Both the position numbers and the translations under genes were made by a program. The notes under the pieces were generated by a model. It searched no databases. It was not told the origin of the DNA and saw nothing but the letters and a program-made list of their open reading frames with translations. Of a stretch of DNA of 64,000 bases, positions 50,796 through 60,403 are shown piece after piece. How positions within the stretch are numbered: position 1 is the stretch's first letter; each line of letters starts with the position of its first letter. The DNA is from Pseudomonadota bacterium (GTDB lineage Bacteria; Pseudomonadota; Gammaproteobacteria; UBA5335): NCBI GenBank assembly GCA_034189865.1, contig JAXHTV010000001.1, forward strand, positions 150,619-214,618, in the 5' to 3' direction.

Positions 50796-52679
50796 TCAGA
50801 GTATTGACTCAATCTCGTCCATGATTCGGTTCATGCGGGCAAACAACGCCCGGTAGGGGGCGGGAGACGCCATATCCACACCCGCCCGACGCAACAACTC
50901 GTAGGGATAATCCGATCCTCCGGCCCGCAACAAATCCAGGTATTTCTCCCGAGCGGCCGGTCCGTTGGCCCGGACATCTTCGGCCAGCAGCGCGGCCGCC
51001 GCGATAGATGTGGCGTATTGGTAAACATAGAAGTTGTAGTAAAAATGGGGAATGTAGGCCCATTCGATGCCATAGGCTTCGTCAATGGTCACAACTCCCT
51101 GGTCATGGCCGTGATAACGCCGGAGTAAATCCAGGTAAATTTGGGTAAAGTCCGCGCCGGTCAAAGACTCGCCACCGTCCACCCGATCGTGGACCACCTT
51201 TTCGAATTCCGCGAACATGGCTTGGCGGAAAAACGTACCCCGCAGGTTTTCCAGCGCAGAACCCAGGTAGAACAAGCGTTCCCGGTCGTCTTTGGCTTGG
51301 GTCAACATGTGATCTAGGAGCAGATCTTCGTTGAAGGTGGACGCCACCTCCGCCAAAAAGGTCGCGTATTGGGCGTTCAGAAAGTTTTGATGCTGATTGG
51401 CCAAATAAGAGTGCAGCGCATGACCCCATTCGTGGGCCAACGTGGACACCGACTCATAATCGTCATGGTAGTTCATCAGCACGAAAGGATGAACATCGAA
51501 GGCGGCCCCCATCATATAAGCACCCGATTTCTTGCCGGGACGGGGGTAAACATCCATCCAACGCTGATCAAAACCGCGACGCATGGCATTGACATACTCA
51601 TCGCCCAACACCGCCACCGAACTCAAAACCAAGGTTTTGGCCTGATCGATGGGGTAGGCCCCGGTGCCCTGGACCAGGGGCGGATAGATATCGTAGTAGG
51701 CCATCTGGTCCACACCCAGCAATCGTGCCCGCAGCCGGAAATAGCGATGGAGGGTATCCAAATGGGCATTGGTCTCGGCCACCATGGTCTCGTAGACGAC
51801 GGGCGGGATATGGTCATGGTTGAGGCTGGCCGCCAATGACCCCTCGAAACTGCGTGCCCGGGCGATGAATCGATCACTTTGAAGTTGGGAATACAACGCG
51901 ACCCCCAGGGTGCGCTCGTAGCGGTCCCAGGTTCCCCAGAAAGCATCAAAGACCTGCCGGCGGTCTTCCCGGTTTTCAGCTTGTCTGGCCTTGGTATAGC
52001 CCGCCTGATCGAGGACCAACTCGCGACCATCGGACAGCGTCACGGTCGGCCAGGGCATATCGGCGTTGGCCAGAATCGTATAGAAGCTTTGGGGTGCTTC
52101 TCGAACCAGGGCCGCCATGGCCAATAGCTGCTCGCCTTCCGTCGACAAGGTATGTGGCGCGCGGCGCAAAATATCGTCGAGGAAATGCGCGTAGGCCTTC
52201 AAACGCGGCGCCTGCTCTGTCAGCGCTTCCACCTGGCTGGCGCCCAGAGACTGAATCTCGGGCTGAATATAACTCACCGTCTCCGAGGCACGTGCGAACA
52301 ACACATCGGCGCGCTGTTTCAGCGCCAGGTTCTCGGCATCCGTGGCGTCCTCATCGGACAACAACTGGGCATAGGCATAAAGCCGATAAACGGCTTTCAT
52401 CAAATCCGAAAAAGCCTCCAAACACCCGGCAAGCGTCTCACCACTTTCACCCAGGCGTCCCTGGCAGGATGCCGCCTGTTCACTCAATGCGTCGGTTCGA
52501 GCGTAACTGACTTCCCACGCTGCCTCGTCGGGAAAGATCCCGCTCAGATCCCAGCGGTGGGGGTCTTCCAGAACCACCGCGCCCGTTTCCACCTTCGTTT
52601 CTGGCGGCGCTTCCTCCCCGCAACCGCTCACGATCAGGGCGGCGCCGAGGCAAAGAAGTAGGCTGAATTGTCGGGGCAT
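50796..52679 (-). CDS. Lipoprotein M3 oligopeptidase (oligoendopeptidase F-like)
   Basis: 627-aa zinc peptidase of family M3 with the HExxH motif in LAHEWGHALHSYLA and the downstream Glu (FLAEVASTFNE). M3 oligopeptidases of the PepF type are normally cytoplasmic. This one has an N-terminal lipoprotein signal (RQFSLLLCLGAALIVSGC) with lipobox VSGC and Gly-Glu-Glu after the Cys. ATG 52679 is chosen because GGAGA lies 6 nt upstream and the signal begins there. Predicted to act on peptides in the periplasm. Confidence 0.88.
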   Translation of the reverse strand: MPRQFSLLLCLGAALIVSGCGEEAPPETKVETGAVVLEDPHRWDLSGIFPDEAAWEVSYARTDALSEQAASCQGRLGESGETLAGCLEAFSDLMKAVYRLYAYAQLLSDEDATDAENLALKQRADVLFARASETVSYIQPEIQSLGASQVEALTEQAPRLKAYAHFLDDILRRAPHTLSTEGEQLLAMAALVREAPQSFYTILANADMPWPTVTLSDGRELVLDQAGYTKARQAENREDRRQVFDAFWGTWDRYERTLGVALYSQLQSDRFIARARSFEGSLAASLNHDHIPPVVYETMVAETNAHLDTLHRYFRLRARLLGVDQMAYYDIYPPLVQGTGAYPIDQAKTLVLSSVAVLGDEYVNAMRRGFDQRWMDVYPRPGKKSGAYMMGAAFDVHPFVLMNYHDDYESVSTLAHEWGHALHSYLANQHQNFLNAQYATFLAEVASTFNEDLLLDHMLTQAKDDRERLFYLGSALENLRGTFFRQAMFAEFEKVVHDRVDGGESLTGADFTQIYLDLLRRYHGHDQGVVTIDEAYGIEWAYIPHFYYNFYVYQYATSIAAAALLAEDVRANGPAAREKYLDLLRAGGSDYPYELLRRAGVDMASPAPYRALFARMNRIMDEIESIL

Positions 52680-52905
52680 ATTCGTCTCCATCGGCCCAGA
52701 GTGTGTTGAAAATCGCGTTCGCTTGGCCAAGTCAGGCCCTTTGCGTTTGCGGGCAGAACCGTGAGACGGTCTTGGATTAGGCGCAATGGGTCTCGCCACG
52801 TCGCGGTCTTACGATAAAGGCGCCGACCCGTTCAATCCGGTTCACAACTTCCGCGTCTGTATAATAAGCGCGCCGGACCGAAACGGGCCAATTCAGGAAT
52901 ACCCA

Positions 52906-53700
52906 ATGACCATCATCCGCCGAACCCTAACAACCATCATGCTGCTTGCCGGCTTCAACGCCCACGCCGCCGAACTGCCACCGCCGGTTCAGATGCTGGT
53001 GGAACAAGGCCTCGAAATTGTGGCGTCTTTCGACGCGCCGAGCGGGCTCACCGGCTACGCCGCGCGGGTCAACGGCAGGGCGATCGTCTTTTATGTCACG
53101 GCCGACAACGCGTACCTTTTGGTCGGCGACATGGTCGACGCCGAAGGAAACAACCTCACCCGAGAACACATCGAAACCTATCTGCCGGGCCCGGACTTAA
53201 ATGCCCTGTGGAATGAGTTGGACAAGGGAAGTACTTGGGTTGCCGAAGGCGCGGAAAGGCCAAAACAGGTCGTCTACACCTTCACCGACCCCAACTGCCC
53301 GTACTGCCATCTACTCTGGCTGGCTTCCTCTCATTACCACGAGGCCGGGCTGCAAGTTCGCCACCTGATTGTCGCCACCTTGAGCGAGAGCAGTCCCGGC
53401 AAAGCGGCGGCCATTTTCGAAGCCGACAACCCCTCACAAGCCTTCGACAATCACCAACAACGCTTCGAGCAAGGCGGCCTGGAATCGCAAACCGAGATCG
53501 CGCTGGACACCCAGGCGAAACTGCAACAAAATCGGCAGTTGATGCTGCAGCTGGGGGTCTCGGGCACACCGGCCATCCTCTATAAAGATTCCGACGGCAA
53601 GGTTCAGTTGCAAGGCGGCATGCCACCATTGTCTGAGCTAGCGGAGATCTTCGGTTTGCCCGAGCAGTCGATCACCGATCCGCGACTCGTTCGACCATAA
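52906..53700 (+). CDS. dsbG: Periplasmic thiol:disulfide interchange protein DsbG
   Basis: 264-aa DsbC/DsbG-family oxidoreductase. Signal peptide residues 1-21 (ending HAA). An N-terminal dimerisation domain (about 24-100) leads to a thioredoxin domain with CPYC at 131-134 and the cis-Pro in GTPAIL. CPYC and the wide spacing match DsbG, which protects single cysteines from oxidation. ATG 52906 is used, with AGGA upstream, and the 52786 extension is rejected. DsbD-type reducing partners are not seen here. Confidence 0.9.
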   Translation: MTIIRRTLTTIMLLAGFNAHAAELPPPVQMLVEQGLEIVASFDAPSGLTGYAARVNGRAIVFYVTADNAYLLVGDMVDAEGNNLTREHIETYLPGPDLNALWNELDKGSTWVAEGAERPKQVVYTFTDPNCPYCHLLWLASSHYHEAGLQVRHLIVATLSESSPGKAAAIFEADNPSQAFDNHQQRFEQGGLESQTEIALDTQAKLQQNRQLMLQLGVSGTPAILYKDSDGKVQLQGGMPPLSELAEIFGLPEQSITDPRLVRP

Positions 53701-53733
53701 CGGATATCAGCCAGCCCGCGCGAACGAACGCCA

Positions 53734-54798
53734 GTGACCACACCGGGGCCAGCAAATCGGGAGATCGAACGACGGAACCGGCCATACCGCGCTTGGACGG
53801 CCGCCGTTTGCGCCGCGCTGAGTTTACTCGTCATCACCGCCTTTAGCTGGCCGATTGTCCTGCCGGGCCCGGAGCGGCCGGAGCCCGTATCGCTTCACCC
53901 ATCCACGGATTCCGAAGGCGCGGCCACACTGCTCGGCGCCTTGTGGCTACCCCGCACGACACCCGATGGATCACCGTTCCGGGGACTGTCCGGCCTGGCG
54001 TGGTCCGGTGATGACCAACTGCTCTATGCGATCTCAGATTTCGGTTGGCTTTATCATCTTCGACCCGAGTTCCGAGATGGCCGCCTGGTCAACCTGGAAT
54101 TCGTCTCGGCGATGAAACTGACCGATCGCCAGGCACGCCCCTTGAGCGGACAGTGGGCCGATGCGGAAGGGCTGATCGCTCTGGAGAAATCGGCCCACGG
54201 ACAGCACGAAACACGCTTAGTTGTATCCTTCGAACGGCATCCGCGTATACAAGAGTTCGACACGCAGGGACTGTTCAAGAAAGACCATCCACTGCCACCC
54301 CCCTACAACACAGCCAGCCGTTACAGCGAACGTAATTACGCCTTGGAAGCCGTTGCTTTCCTGCCCCAACACGGTTTGCTCAGCGCGCCGGAGAGGCCAT
54401 TGCGAGGCGCCCCCGCGCATGCGACGGAGATCTTCTTTTTAAACGGCCAACGCTTTGACTACCCCTTGTCGCCGGACAAGAACTGCGGTTTGGTCGCCGC
54501 GGAGCCGCAAACGGAAAACCAGCTATTCATCATGGAACGTTGTTATGCCGGAGGAAGGATGGTGATCGCCCTTCGTCAGGTAGAATTCCTGACCGAGAAC
54601 AGCGCAACGCTCGAGCCCCGGACCCTCGCCCGTTGGGATACCCTTGACGGCTGGTTGCTCGACAATTTCGAGGGACTCACGCGCGTTGGCGAGAACACCT
54701 ACCTCGCGATCAGCGACGACAACGGTCAAGATCGGCAACGCACCTTGCTGGTATATTTCCGAGTCAATAACCCAGTTGCGCACCGGGAGACGCCCTGA
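53734..54798 (+). CDS. Phytase-like (esterase-like activity of phytase) protein
   Basis: 354-aa protein with an N-terminal membrane anchor or uncleaved signal (about 20-42) and a beta-propeller-like body. GLSGLAWSGDDQLLYAISDFG and ENTYLAISDDNG match the phytase-like domain (PF13449 type) found in secreted esterase or phosphatase-like proteins. Catalytic residues are not certain. GTG start at 53734, 33 nt after dsbG. The MuiA-like gene begins 2 nt after its stop, so the two are co-transcribed. Confidence 0.75.
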   Translation: MTTPGPANREIERRNRPYRAWTAAVCAALSLLVITAFSWPIVLPGPERPEPVSLHPSTDSEGAATLLGALWLPRTTPDGSPFRGLSGLAWSGDDQLLYAISDFGWLYHLRPEFRDGRLVNLEFVSAMKLTDRQARPLSGQWADAEGLIALEKSAHGQHETRLVVSFERHPRIQEFDTQGLFKKDHPLPPPYNTASRYSERNYALEAVAFLPQHGLLSAPERPLRGAPAHATEIFFLNGQRFDYPLSPDKNCGLVAAEPQTENQLFIMERCYAGGRMVIALRQVEFLTENSATLEPRTLARWDTLDGWLLDNFEGLTRVGENTYLAISDDNGQDRQRTLLVYFRVNNPVAHRETP

Positions 54799-54800
54799 TC

Positions 54801-56387
54801 ATGAGAAAAGCCGCGATCGGAATCATCCTGTTCTTTAGCATCGGCTCGCTGCCGGCCGCCGAGATCCCCCTGGATAGTGAAATCGACCGGGTCACCATTT
54901 CACCCGGCGGCGTGGCCACCGTGGAGCGCAAAGCCGAATTGCGGATACCGGCGGGAAAACACGTACTGCGGCTCGATGATCTGCCGGGGAACGCCGACGC
55001 AGCCTCACTCCAGGTTCAATTGGGTGATACGCAAGTGAGGTTGGGCACCGTCGACGCCGCCCGGGTCACGATGACGGAACTGACCGCCGAGCGAGAACGG
55101 GCGCTGGAACAGCAGCTCTTTGAGCTCAAGAATGAACAACAAGCCTTGAGCGATCGACAGTCGGCTTTGAACACCCGGCTCAATTTCATTGAAAACCTCG
55201 CCGCCTTGCCGTCTAAAGCCGGACCCGCCCTGCTCGAGCAAGCCGGCGATCCCACCGGTTGGGCCGCCATGTGGGAAGCCATCGGCCAAGGGGCCGAACA
55301 GACCCGATCGGCCATGCGCGCGGCGGCCTTGGGACTCGCCGATGTCGAGCGACAGATCAAAAAAGTCCAAACCGATTTGGCGCAAATCCGCACCGGTCAG
55401 CGGGCGTTACTCCGGGCGCAGATTCAGGTCAGCGCTGCCGCGGACACCCAAACCGACATCCGGGTAAGCTACCGGGTGCGTGGTGTAAGTTGGCAGCCGC
55501 GTTACGAGGCCCGGCTCGACACCGATGCCCGCACAGTCAATCTCAGCCAAATGGCGGAGGTCCGCCAGAAAACCGGCGAGGATTGGAGCGACGTGATCCT
55601 CACCCTCTCATCCACGCAACCGCAGTACAGTCATCCGCCCGAGCTACCGGATATCTGGTGGCTGGATTATCAAGTCGAGCGTCCGCCGATGCCGGTAGCC
55701 AAAACCGCCGCACTGGAACGGCTGGCACCTGAGCAAGACATGGCCACCCAGGTCATCGATACCGGTTTCGGCGTCAACTACCAAGCACCCACTCGCGTCA
55801 GCGTCGCCGCCAACAATCAACCTCAACGACTCGAATTACAAAATCACCAGTGGCCCGTCGCGCTGCGCGTGCGCATCATTCCCACGATCGCCGCCGAGCC
55901 GTGGATCGTGGCCGAAAGCCAATCCGTGTTGGAAACAGAACTGCCGGCGGGGCCCATTCACAAGTACCGCGATGGAGCCTTTGTCGGCCAGAGCCACTTG
56001 GCACTATGGGCCCCGGGGGAAACCCGCGGCCTGTATTTCGGCGTCGACCCGCGGGTGGAGGTGACCCGCCGGCGTCTGCAGGACCTCAGCGGCCAACGCG
56101 GCGTGTTCAACAAGCAAAAACGGGTCGAACATCATTACGAAACGAAGGTCGTCAACCGTCACGCCGAACCGATCGACATCACCGTGGTCGATCGAAGGCC
56201 AGTCCCTCGAAACGAGGAAATCTCGGTGTCGCTATGGGATCAGGGCACCCCACCCAGCCGCAAAGACGTGGATAATCGCCCCGGCGTTTACGCATGGGAC
56301 TGGAAGGCCCAAGCGGGTCAGGAGCGGATTGTCAATTTTGGATACACCGTGACCTATCCGGTCGACCGTGCGGTGCCCGGCTTTTAG
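54801..56387 (+). CDS. MuiA-like DUF4140/DUF4139 protein
   Basis: 528-aa secreted protein with a signal peptide (1-19, ending PAAA). An N-terminal DUF4140 region has AELRIPAGKHVLRLDDLP near 46-63. A coiled coil (about 88-130) and a C-terminal DUF4139 beta-rich region follow (YRVRGVSWQPRYEARLD near 222). The family includes the mucoidy inhibitor MuiA. Its biochemical role is not defined. It is tightly linked to the phytase-like gene upstream. Confidence 0.8.
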   Translation: MRKAAIGIILFFSIGSLPAAEIPLDSEIDRVTISPGGVATVERKAELRIPAGKHVLRLDDLPGNADAASLQVQLGDTQVRLGTVDAARVTMTELTAERERALEQQLFELKNEQQALSDRQSALNTRLNFIENLAALPSKAGPALLEQAGDPTGWAAMWEAIGQGAEQTRSAMRAAALGLADVERQIKKVQTDLAQIRTGQRALLRAQIQVSAAADTQTDIRVSYRVRGVSWQPRYEARLDTDARTVNLSQMAEVRQKTGEDWSDVILTLSSTQPQYSHPPELPDIWWLDYQVERPPMPVAKTAALERLAPEQDMATQVIDTGFGVNYQAPTRVSVAANNQPQRLELQNHQWPVALRVRIIPTIAAEPWIVAESQSVLETELPAGPIHKYRDGAFVGQSHLALWAPGETRGLYFGVDPRVEVTRRRLQDLSGQRGVFNKQKRVEHHYETKVVNRHAEPIDITVVDRRPVPRNEEISVSLWDQGTPPSRKDVDNRPGVYAWDWKAQAGQERIVNFGYTVTYPVDRAVPGF

Positions 56388-56453
56388 CCGCCGGCGGTTA
56401 AGATCGTTTGAAACGCCGATGGCGTCAGTCAAAAAGGCCAGTTCAGAGACCTC

Positions 56454-58013
56454 ATGGACATCGTGTTTACCGTTATCTCCCTGGGCTTACTGGCACTGGC
56501 TGGCGTCGCCCTATTCGACCTGTTCCAGCGACGCCACAGCTTGTTGCGTATCTATCCCATCGTCGGCCGTCTGCGATATCTACTCGAATCGGTCGGCCCG
56601 GAGCTGCGTCAGTACATCGTCACCAATAACAACGAAGAACGGCCCTTCAGCCGGGATCAACGGCGCTGGATCTATGCCTCGGCCAAACAACAAAACGACT
56701 ATTTCGGTTTCGGTACCGACAACGCCCTCGATCAGGCGGAGAACCACATCCTCCTGCGCCACAGCGCCTTTCCGCTGGAGCAACCGGTGGCCGGCCACCC
56801 GCTGGAGGTCGCAGGCTATCCTTTGCCCTGCGCCAAACCACTCGGGGCCGCGCGTGGACGACGCCGGGCGTTTCGCCCGGCGTCGTTGATCAACATCTCC
56901 GGCATGAGTTACGGCGCCCTGGGCGGACCCGCCGTCGCCGCCCTGAATCAGGGCGCTCGCTTGGCCGGTTGCCTTCAAAACACCGGCGAAGGCGGTATCA
57001 GTCAATACCACCAGCAAGGAGGCGATTTAATCCTCCAGATCGGTACCGGTTATTTCGGCTGCCGAGATGACCAGGGGCGGTTCCACCTGGGCCGGCTGCG
57101 CGAATGCCTGGCGGCCAATCCTCAGGTCAAGGCCCTTGAAATCAAGCTCAGCCAGGGCGCGAAACCGGGTTTGGGCGGTATGCTACCCGGCGCCAAAGTG
57201 ACCGCCGAAATTGCCCAGGCCCGCGGCGTCCCCGCAGGCCAGAATTGCGTCAGCCCGGCGACTCACAGTGCGTTTTCCAATGTCGACAGCATGCTGGATT
57301 TCGTGGAACGTCTGGGCGACGAAACCGGCCTGCCGGTGGGCATTAAATCTGCCGTGGGCGAGCGGGATTTCTGGGCGGACTTGGCCCGTCAGATGGACCG
57401 TACCGAACGTGGCGTGGATTTCATCACCATCGACGGCGGCGAAGGCGGAACCGGCGCAGCCCCACTGGCCTTCAGCGACCATGTGGCTTTGACATTCAAA
57501 ATCGGGTTTGCCCAAGTCTATCGGGTTTTCCTGGATCGTGGACTGGCCGATCGCATCGTATTCATCGGCTCGGGTCGTCTGGGCTTACCCGAAGAAGCGA
57601 TGCTGGCATTGATCATGGGTTGCGATATGGTGCACCTTGCCCGCGAAACGATGTTGTCCATCGGCTGTATTCAAGCGCAAAAATGTCATACCGGCCAATG
57701 TCCGACCGGGATCACCACCCACCATCCCTGGCGCACACGGGGCATTGACCCCGAACTCAAAGGAGTTCGGGCGGCCAACTACATCATCCATCTGCGCAAG
57801 GAACTCATCCGCCTAAGCCGGGCCTGTGGTCAGGTTCACCCAGCATTGGTGGCCACCGACCGATGTCAAATGTTGGACGCGGGCCACGTCCTTCGCAGCC
57901 TGGAGCACACCTTCGGCTACGAAAAGCCGGCTTTCGCTCTGTCAGAGGACGATCGGGCCGACATCACCGAGCTCATGGAGCGACTGGAACCCCCAGCAGC
58001 GGCGCGCCAATAA
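56454..58013 (+). CDS. Membrane-anchored FMN-binding glutamate-synthase-like protein
   Basis: 519 aa with one N-terminal helix (4-24) and a glutamate-synthase-type FMN domain (INISGMSYGALGG near 147, TIDGGEGGTGAAPLAF near 325). A three-Cys 3Fe-4S motif lies in GCIQAQKCHTGQCPTG. It lacks the amidotransferase and central domains of GltB. This is the GltB-related YerD/archaeal-type group, whose electron partner is unknown. Start ATG 56454. It follows the MuiA-like gene by 66 nt. Confidence 0.88.
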   Translation: MDIVFTVISLGLLALAGVALFDLFQRRHSLLRIYPIVGRLRYLLESVGPELRQYIVTNNNEERPFSRDQRRWIYASAKQQNDYFGFGTDNALDQAENHILLRHSAFPLEQPVAGHPLEVAGYPLPCAKPLGAARGRRRAFRPASLINISGMSYGALGGPAVAALNQGARLAGCLQNTGEGGISQYHQQGGDLILQIGTGYFGCRDDQGRFHLGRLRECLAANPQVKALEIKLSQGAKPGLGGMLPGAKVTAEIAQARGVPAGQNCVSPATHSAFSNVDSMLDFVERLGDETGLPVGIKSAVGERDFWADLARQMDRTERGVDFITIDGGEGGTGAAPLAFSDHVALTFKIGFAQVYRVFLDRGLADRIVFIGSGRLGLPEEAMLALIMGCDMVHLARETMLSIGCIQAQKCHTGQCPTGITTHHPWRTRGIDPELKGVRAANYIIHLRKELIRLSRACGQVHPALVATDRCQMLDAGHVLRSLEHTFGYEKPAFALSEDDRADITELMERLEPPAAARQ

Positions 58014-58285
58014 TCGGCGCGCTGAAGCCATCCGACACGCCCACAGCTTGGGCAACTCGCAAAAACACTCGAGATCACCCTCCAACTCCCGGTGAGCGTA
58101 TGGAGGTTGCCGCGCACTTCCGTTGATGTGAGCGGCATGACCGAAACGAACAACATCAGACGAATGGGAGGGACAGAAGCCGCCCGCTTGTCACATACTG
58201 ACCGTAACGGCCATCGACTGGCCGCAGCACCGGCTCGCAACGGGCCGATGGACACCCCGTACTTTCAGCCGAGGAGGAGGACGTG

Positions 58286-58699
58286 ATGTTTTTCAAACGC
58301 CATCAGGGTCCAGTCCACTACCCGATCCTGCGACCGAAGCGTTTTTTGCGCGGCTACATCGACGATTTGTCGGCCCGCGCACGCCAAGTGGGACAAGAAC
58401 TCGCGAGGGAAGCCAAACAAGCCGGAATCTACCTTTCTTTGATTCTGGCGTTGGGTATCGTCCTTGGGAGTCTGTCCGTCATTGCCTTTTGCCTGTTGAA
58501 TACCGCGCTGCTTTTGTACCTTGTTCACTTGGGATTGCGATGGGAATTGGCCTTGTTGATCGTGGGCGGGATCTACCTACTCGCGGCCGCAGCGGCCGGG
58601 ATTGGCATGGCCGTGATATCCCGTCGTGTGGATTTTTCCGAAACGCGGGAGCGCCTCAACCAAAGCCTTCCGCCATCGACGGGCGATCCGGTCCCGTGA
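58286..58699 (+). CDS. Holin-X-like two-helix membrane protein
   Basis: 137 aa. A basic N-terminal region (1-45) with an amphipathic helix precedes two transmembrane helices (about 49-71 and 80-103). The pattern matches the phage-holin-family/Actinobacterial-Holin-X group, which in proteobacteria is mostly non-phage and of unknown role. A strong GAGGAGGAGG ribosome site supports ATG 58286 (58283 GTG is an alternative). Its stop overlaps the NlpC/P60 start as GTGA. Confidence 0.7.
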   Translation: MFFKRHQGPVHYPILRPKRFLRGYIDDLSARARQVGQELAREAKQAGIYLSLILALGIVLGSLSVIAFCLLNTALLLYLVHLGLRWELALLIVGGIYLLAAAAAGIGMAVISRRVDFSETRERLNQSLPPSTGDPVP

Positions 58700-59196
58700 C
58701 ACGCGTGATAACCATTGGCGCCCGCCCTCATCTGGCCGCGCTGATTTTCATCACCGGCGCTTTGCTGTTGGCCGGTTGCGCCACACCGCAGCGCCTAGAA
58801 GAACCCCGCACTCGCCCCCACGGCGTTCACGCGGTCTTGGTGGCGGAGGCGCTGGTGGGAACACCTTATCGGTACGGCGGCTCGCGGCCGGAGGAAGGAT
58901 TCGATTGCAGTGGCTTAGTACACTACAGCTACGGTCGGACAGGTGTAAGCGTCCCGCGCACAGTCCGCGACTTGCGGGACCACACCCAACCGGTACGACC
59001 ACGCGAACTGGCGGCGGGCGATTTGGTGTTTTTTCGAATCGGCCGCAAACGCAACGCGCATGTCGGCCTGTACACCGGCGACGGGGCATTCATCCACGCA
59101 CCCTCAAGCGGTAGCCGGGTTCGCAAAGATCAGCTGGACGACCCCTACTGGAAGAAACGCTACGAGCGCGCCGGCCGCATTCCTGATCAGAACTGA
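58696..59196 (+). CDS. NlpC/P60 (C40) cell-wall hydrolase lipoprotein
   Basis: 166-aa lipoprotein: lipobox LAGC with Cys28, then an NlpC/P60 domain with the catalytic triad Cys71 (FDCSGLVHY), His122 (NAHVGLYTG) and His134 (FIHAPSSG). Members cleave peptidoglycan stem peptides. GTG 58696 is the start because it overlaps the holin-X-like stop by 4 nt and puts the signal at the right distance. Coupled to the upstream membrane protein. Confidence 0.9.
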   Translation: MTRVITIGARPHLAALIFITGALLLAGCATPQRLEEPRTRPHGVHAVLVAEALVGTPYRYGGSRPEEGFDCSGLVHYSYGRTGVSVPRTVRDLRDHTQPVRPRELAAGDLVFFRIGRKRNAHVGLYTGDGAFIHAPSSGSRVRKDQLDDPYWKKRYERAGRIPDQN

Positions 59197-59227
59197 CGCG
59201 CGTGCGCCGGCGCGAATCGTCTAACCG

Positions 59228-59839
59228 CTAACGGGACTTGACCGCACTGATGGTTCGAACGACATCCAAAAACACGTTATTGACCTCAGTGACCTCGAAC
59301 CCCGCGGCCTTCACGTTCGCGACCGTGTCGCGGTTCATGTCAGGGCCCACGCGGCGCGATAGCGGCGTCATGACATCCATCATCACGTTGAACGGAAAAT
59401 ACTTGCTGCCGGTGTGCTCGAACATGTGTAGCTCGCCACCCGGCTTGAGTACCCGTTTCAGGGAGCGCAGACCCTCCACCGGACGCGGAACCGAGCAAAA
59501 CGTGCACGAAGTGAACACCTGATCGAAGGTTTCATCCTCAAAACTCATCTCGTGCACGTCCATCTCCAGCGCTTCCATCGTGCCGGGATAGGCAGCCACC
59601 CGCTCGGCCGCATGGGTCAACATTTTTGGGCTGATATCGATCCCCACGATATCCTTCCCCGGCGGGAAGAATGCAATGTCCAAGCCGGTTCCGACCGCCA
59701 GAAACAGAATCTTGCCGCCGCCCATTTTGGAATACAGCTGCCGTTTGTAATAACCCCAGCGCTTGTCCGCGCCGATACCGCACATAAAATCGAACGTCGC
59801 CGATGCGCGGTCCCATTTGTTTCGCGTCGCAGTATCCAT
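59228..59839 (-). CDS. Class I SAM-dependent methyltransferase
   Basis: 203-aa enzyme with motif I KILFLAVGTGLDIAFFP (about 43-59), GIDISPKMLTHAAER, and LKRVLKPGGELHMFEH. It resembles UbiE/PmtA-type methyltransferases acting on lipids or quinones. The substrate is not determined. Gene order places it just downstream of a membrane protein gene (14 nt apart, same strand). A related-looking methyltransferase lies at 9213-9827. Confidence 0.8.
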   Translation of the reverse strand: MDTATRNKWDRASATFDFMCGIGADKRWGYYKRQLYSKMGGGKILFLAVGTGLDIAFFPPGKDIVGIDISPKMLTHAAERVAAYPGTMEALEMDVHEMSFEDETFDQVFTSCTFCSVPRPVEGLRSLKRVLKPGGELHMFEHTGSKYFPFNVMMDVMTPLSRRVGPDMNRDTVANVKAAGFEVTEVNNVFLDVVRTISAVKSR

Positions 59840-59852
59840 GCCAGCACTCCTC

Positions 59853-60239
59853 TCAAGCCGGTTCGACCGGCCCGCTGATGCGTTGGTTCAAAAGATAAAT
59901 CCCCGTAAACACGACCACTCCGATCAGTCCGCCGAAGGTGGCGCCCGCACCCACCGTCCAGGGACCCATGGCCGCGGCCATGGCGACGAACATACCCGCG
60001 AGCATGCCCGTCCACATGGTTTGAACCATCACCTCAATCAAACCGAAAAAACGAAAGAACACCAGGCTGCCGGCAAAAAACGCCACCGCCATCCCGATGG
60101 GCATGCCAATGAGCATCGCCACAAACATGTTCCACTGAACACCCACGAGTAGCGCGCAAACGGCGCCGGCGAGCATGCCCACACCCACATTAGAGATCAG
60201 ATCGCCAAGCAAAAAATACGTCTGCCGATCGACATTCAT
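59853..60239 (-). CDS. Polytopic membrane protein of unknown function
   Basis: 128-aa protein with about four transmembrane helices rich in Gly, Met and Ala (for example MLAGAVCALLVGVQW and MFVAMAAAMG). ATG 60239 is chosen because GGAG lies 9 nt upstream, and earlier ATGs at 60254 and 60248 are possible. It precedes the methyltransferase gene by 13 nt and probably works with it. I do not recognise the family. Confidence 0.6.
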   Translation of the reverse strand: MNVDRQTYFLLGDLISNVGVGMLAGAVCALLVGVQWNMFVAMLIGMPIGMAVAFFAGSLVFFRFFGLIEVMVQTMWTGMLAGMFVAMAAAMGPWTVGAGATFGGLIGVVVFTGIYLLNQRISGPVEPA

Positions 60240-60403
60240 ATCCCACATCTCCATATCCGCGATTATTCTACGCGCCGATCCATTCACAACCCGCCGAGCG
60301 CGGGCGCCGCCAACGCCGATTAGAAAGACAGTCTATGTCTACGCTCCGGCCCACAACAACCGCGCCAGCGAATCTGAGCAAACGCGGCGAGCCGAACCGA
60401 CCT

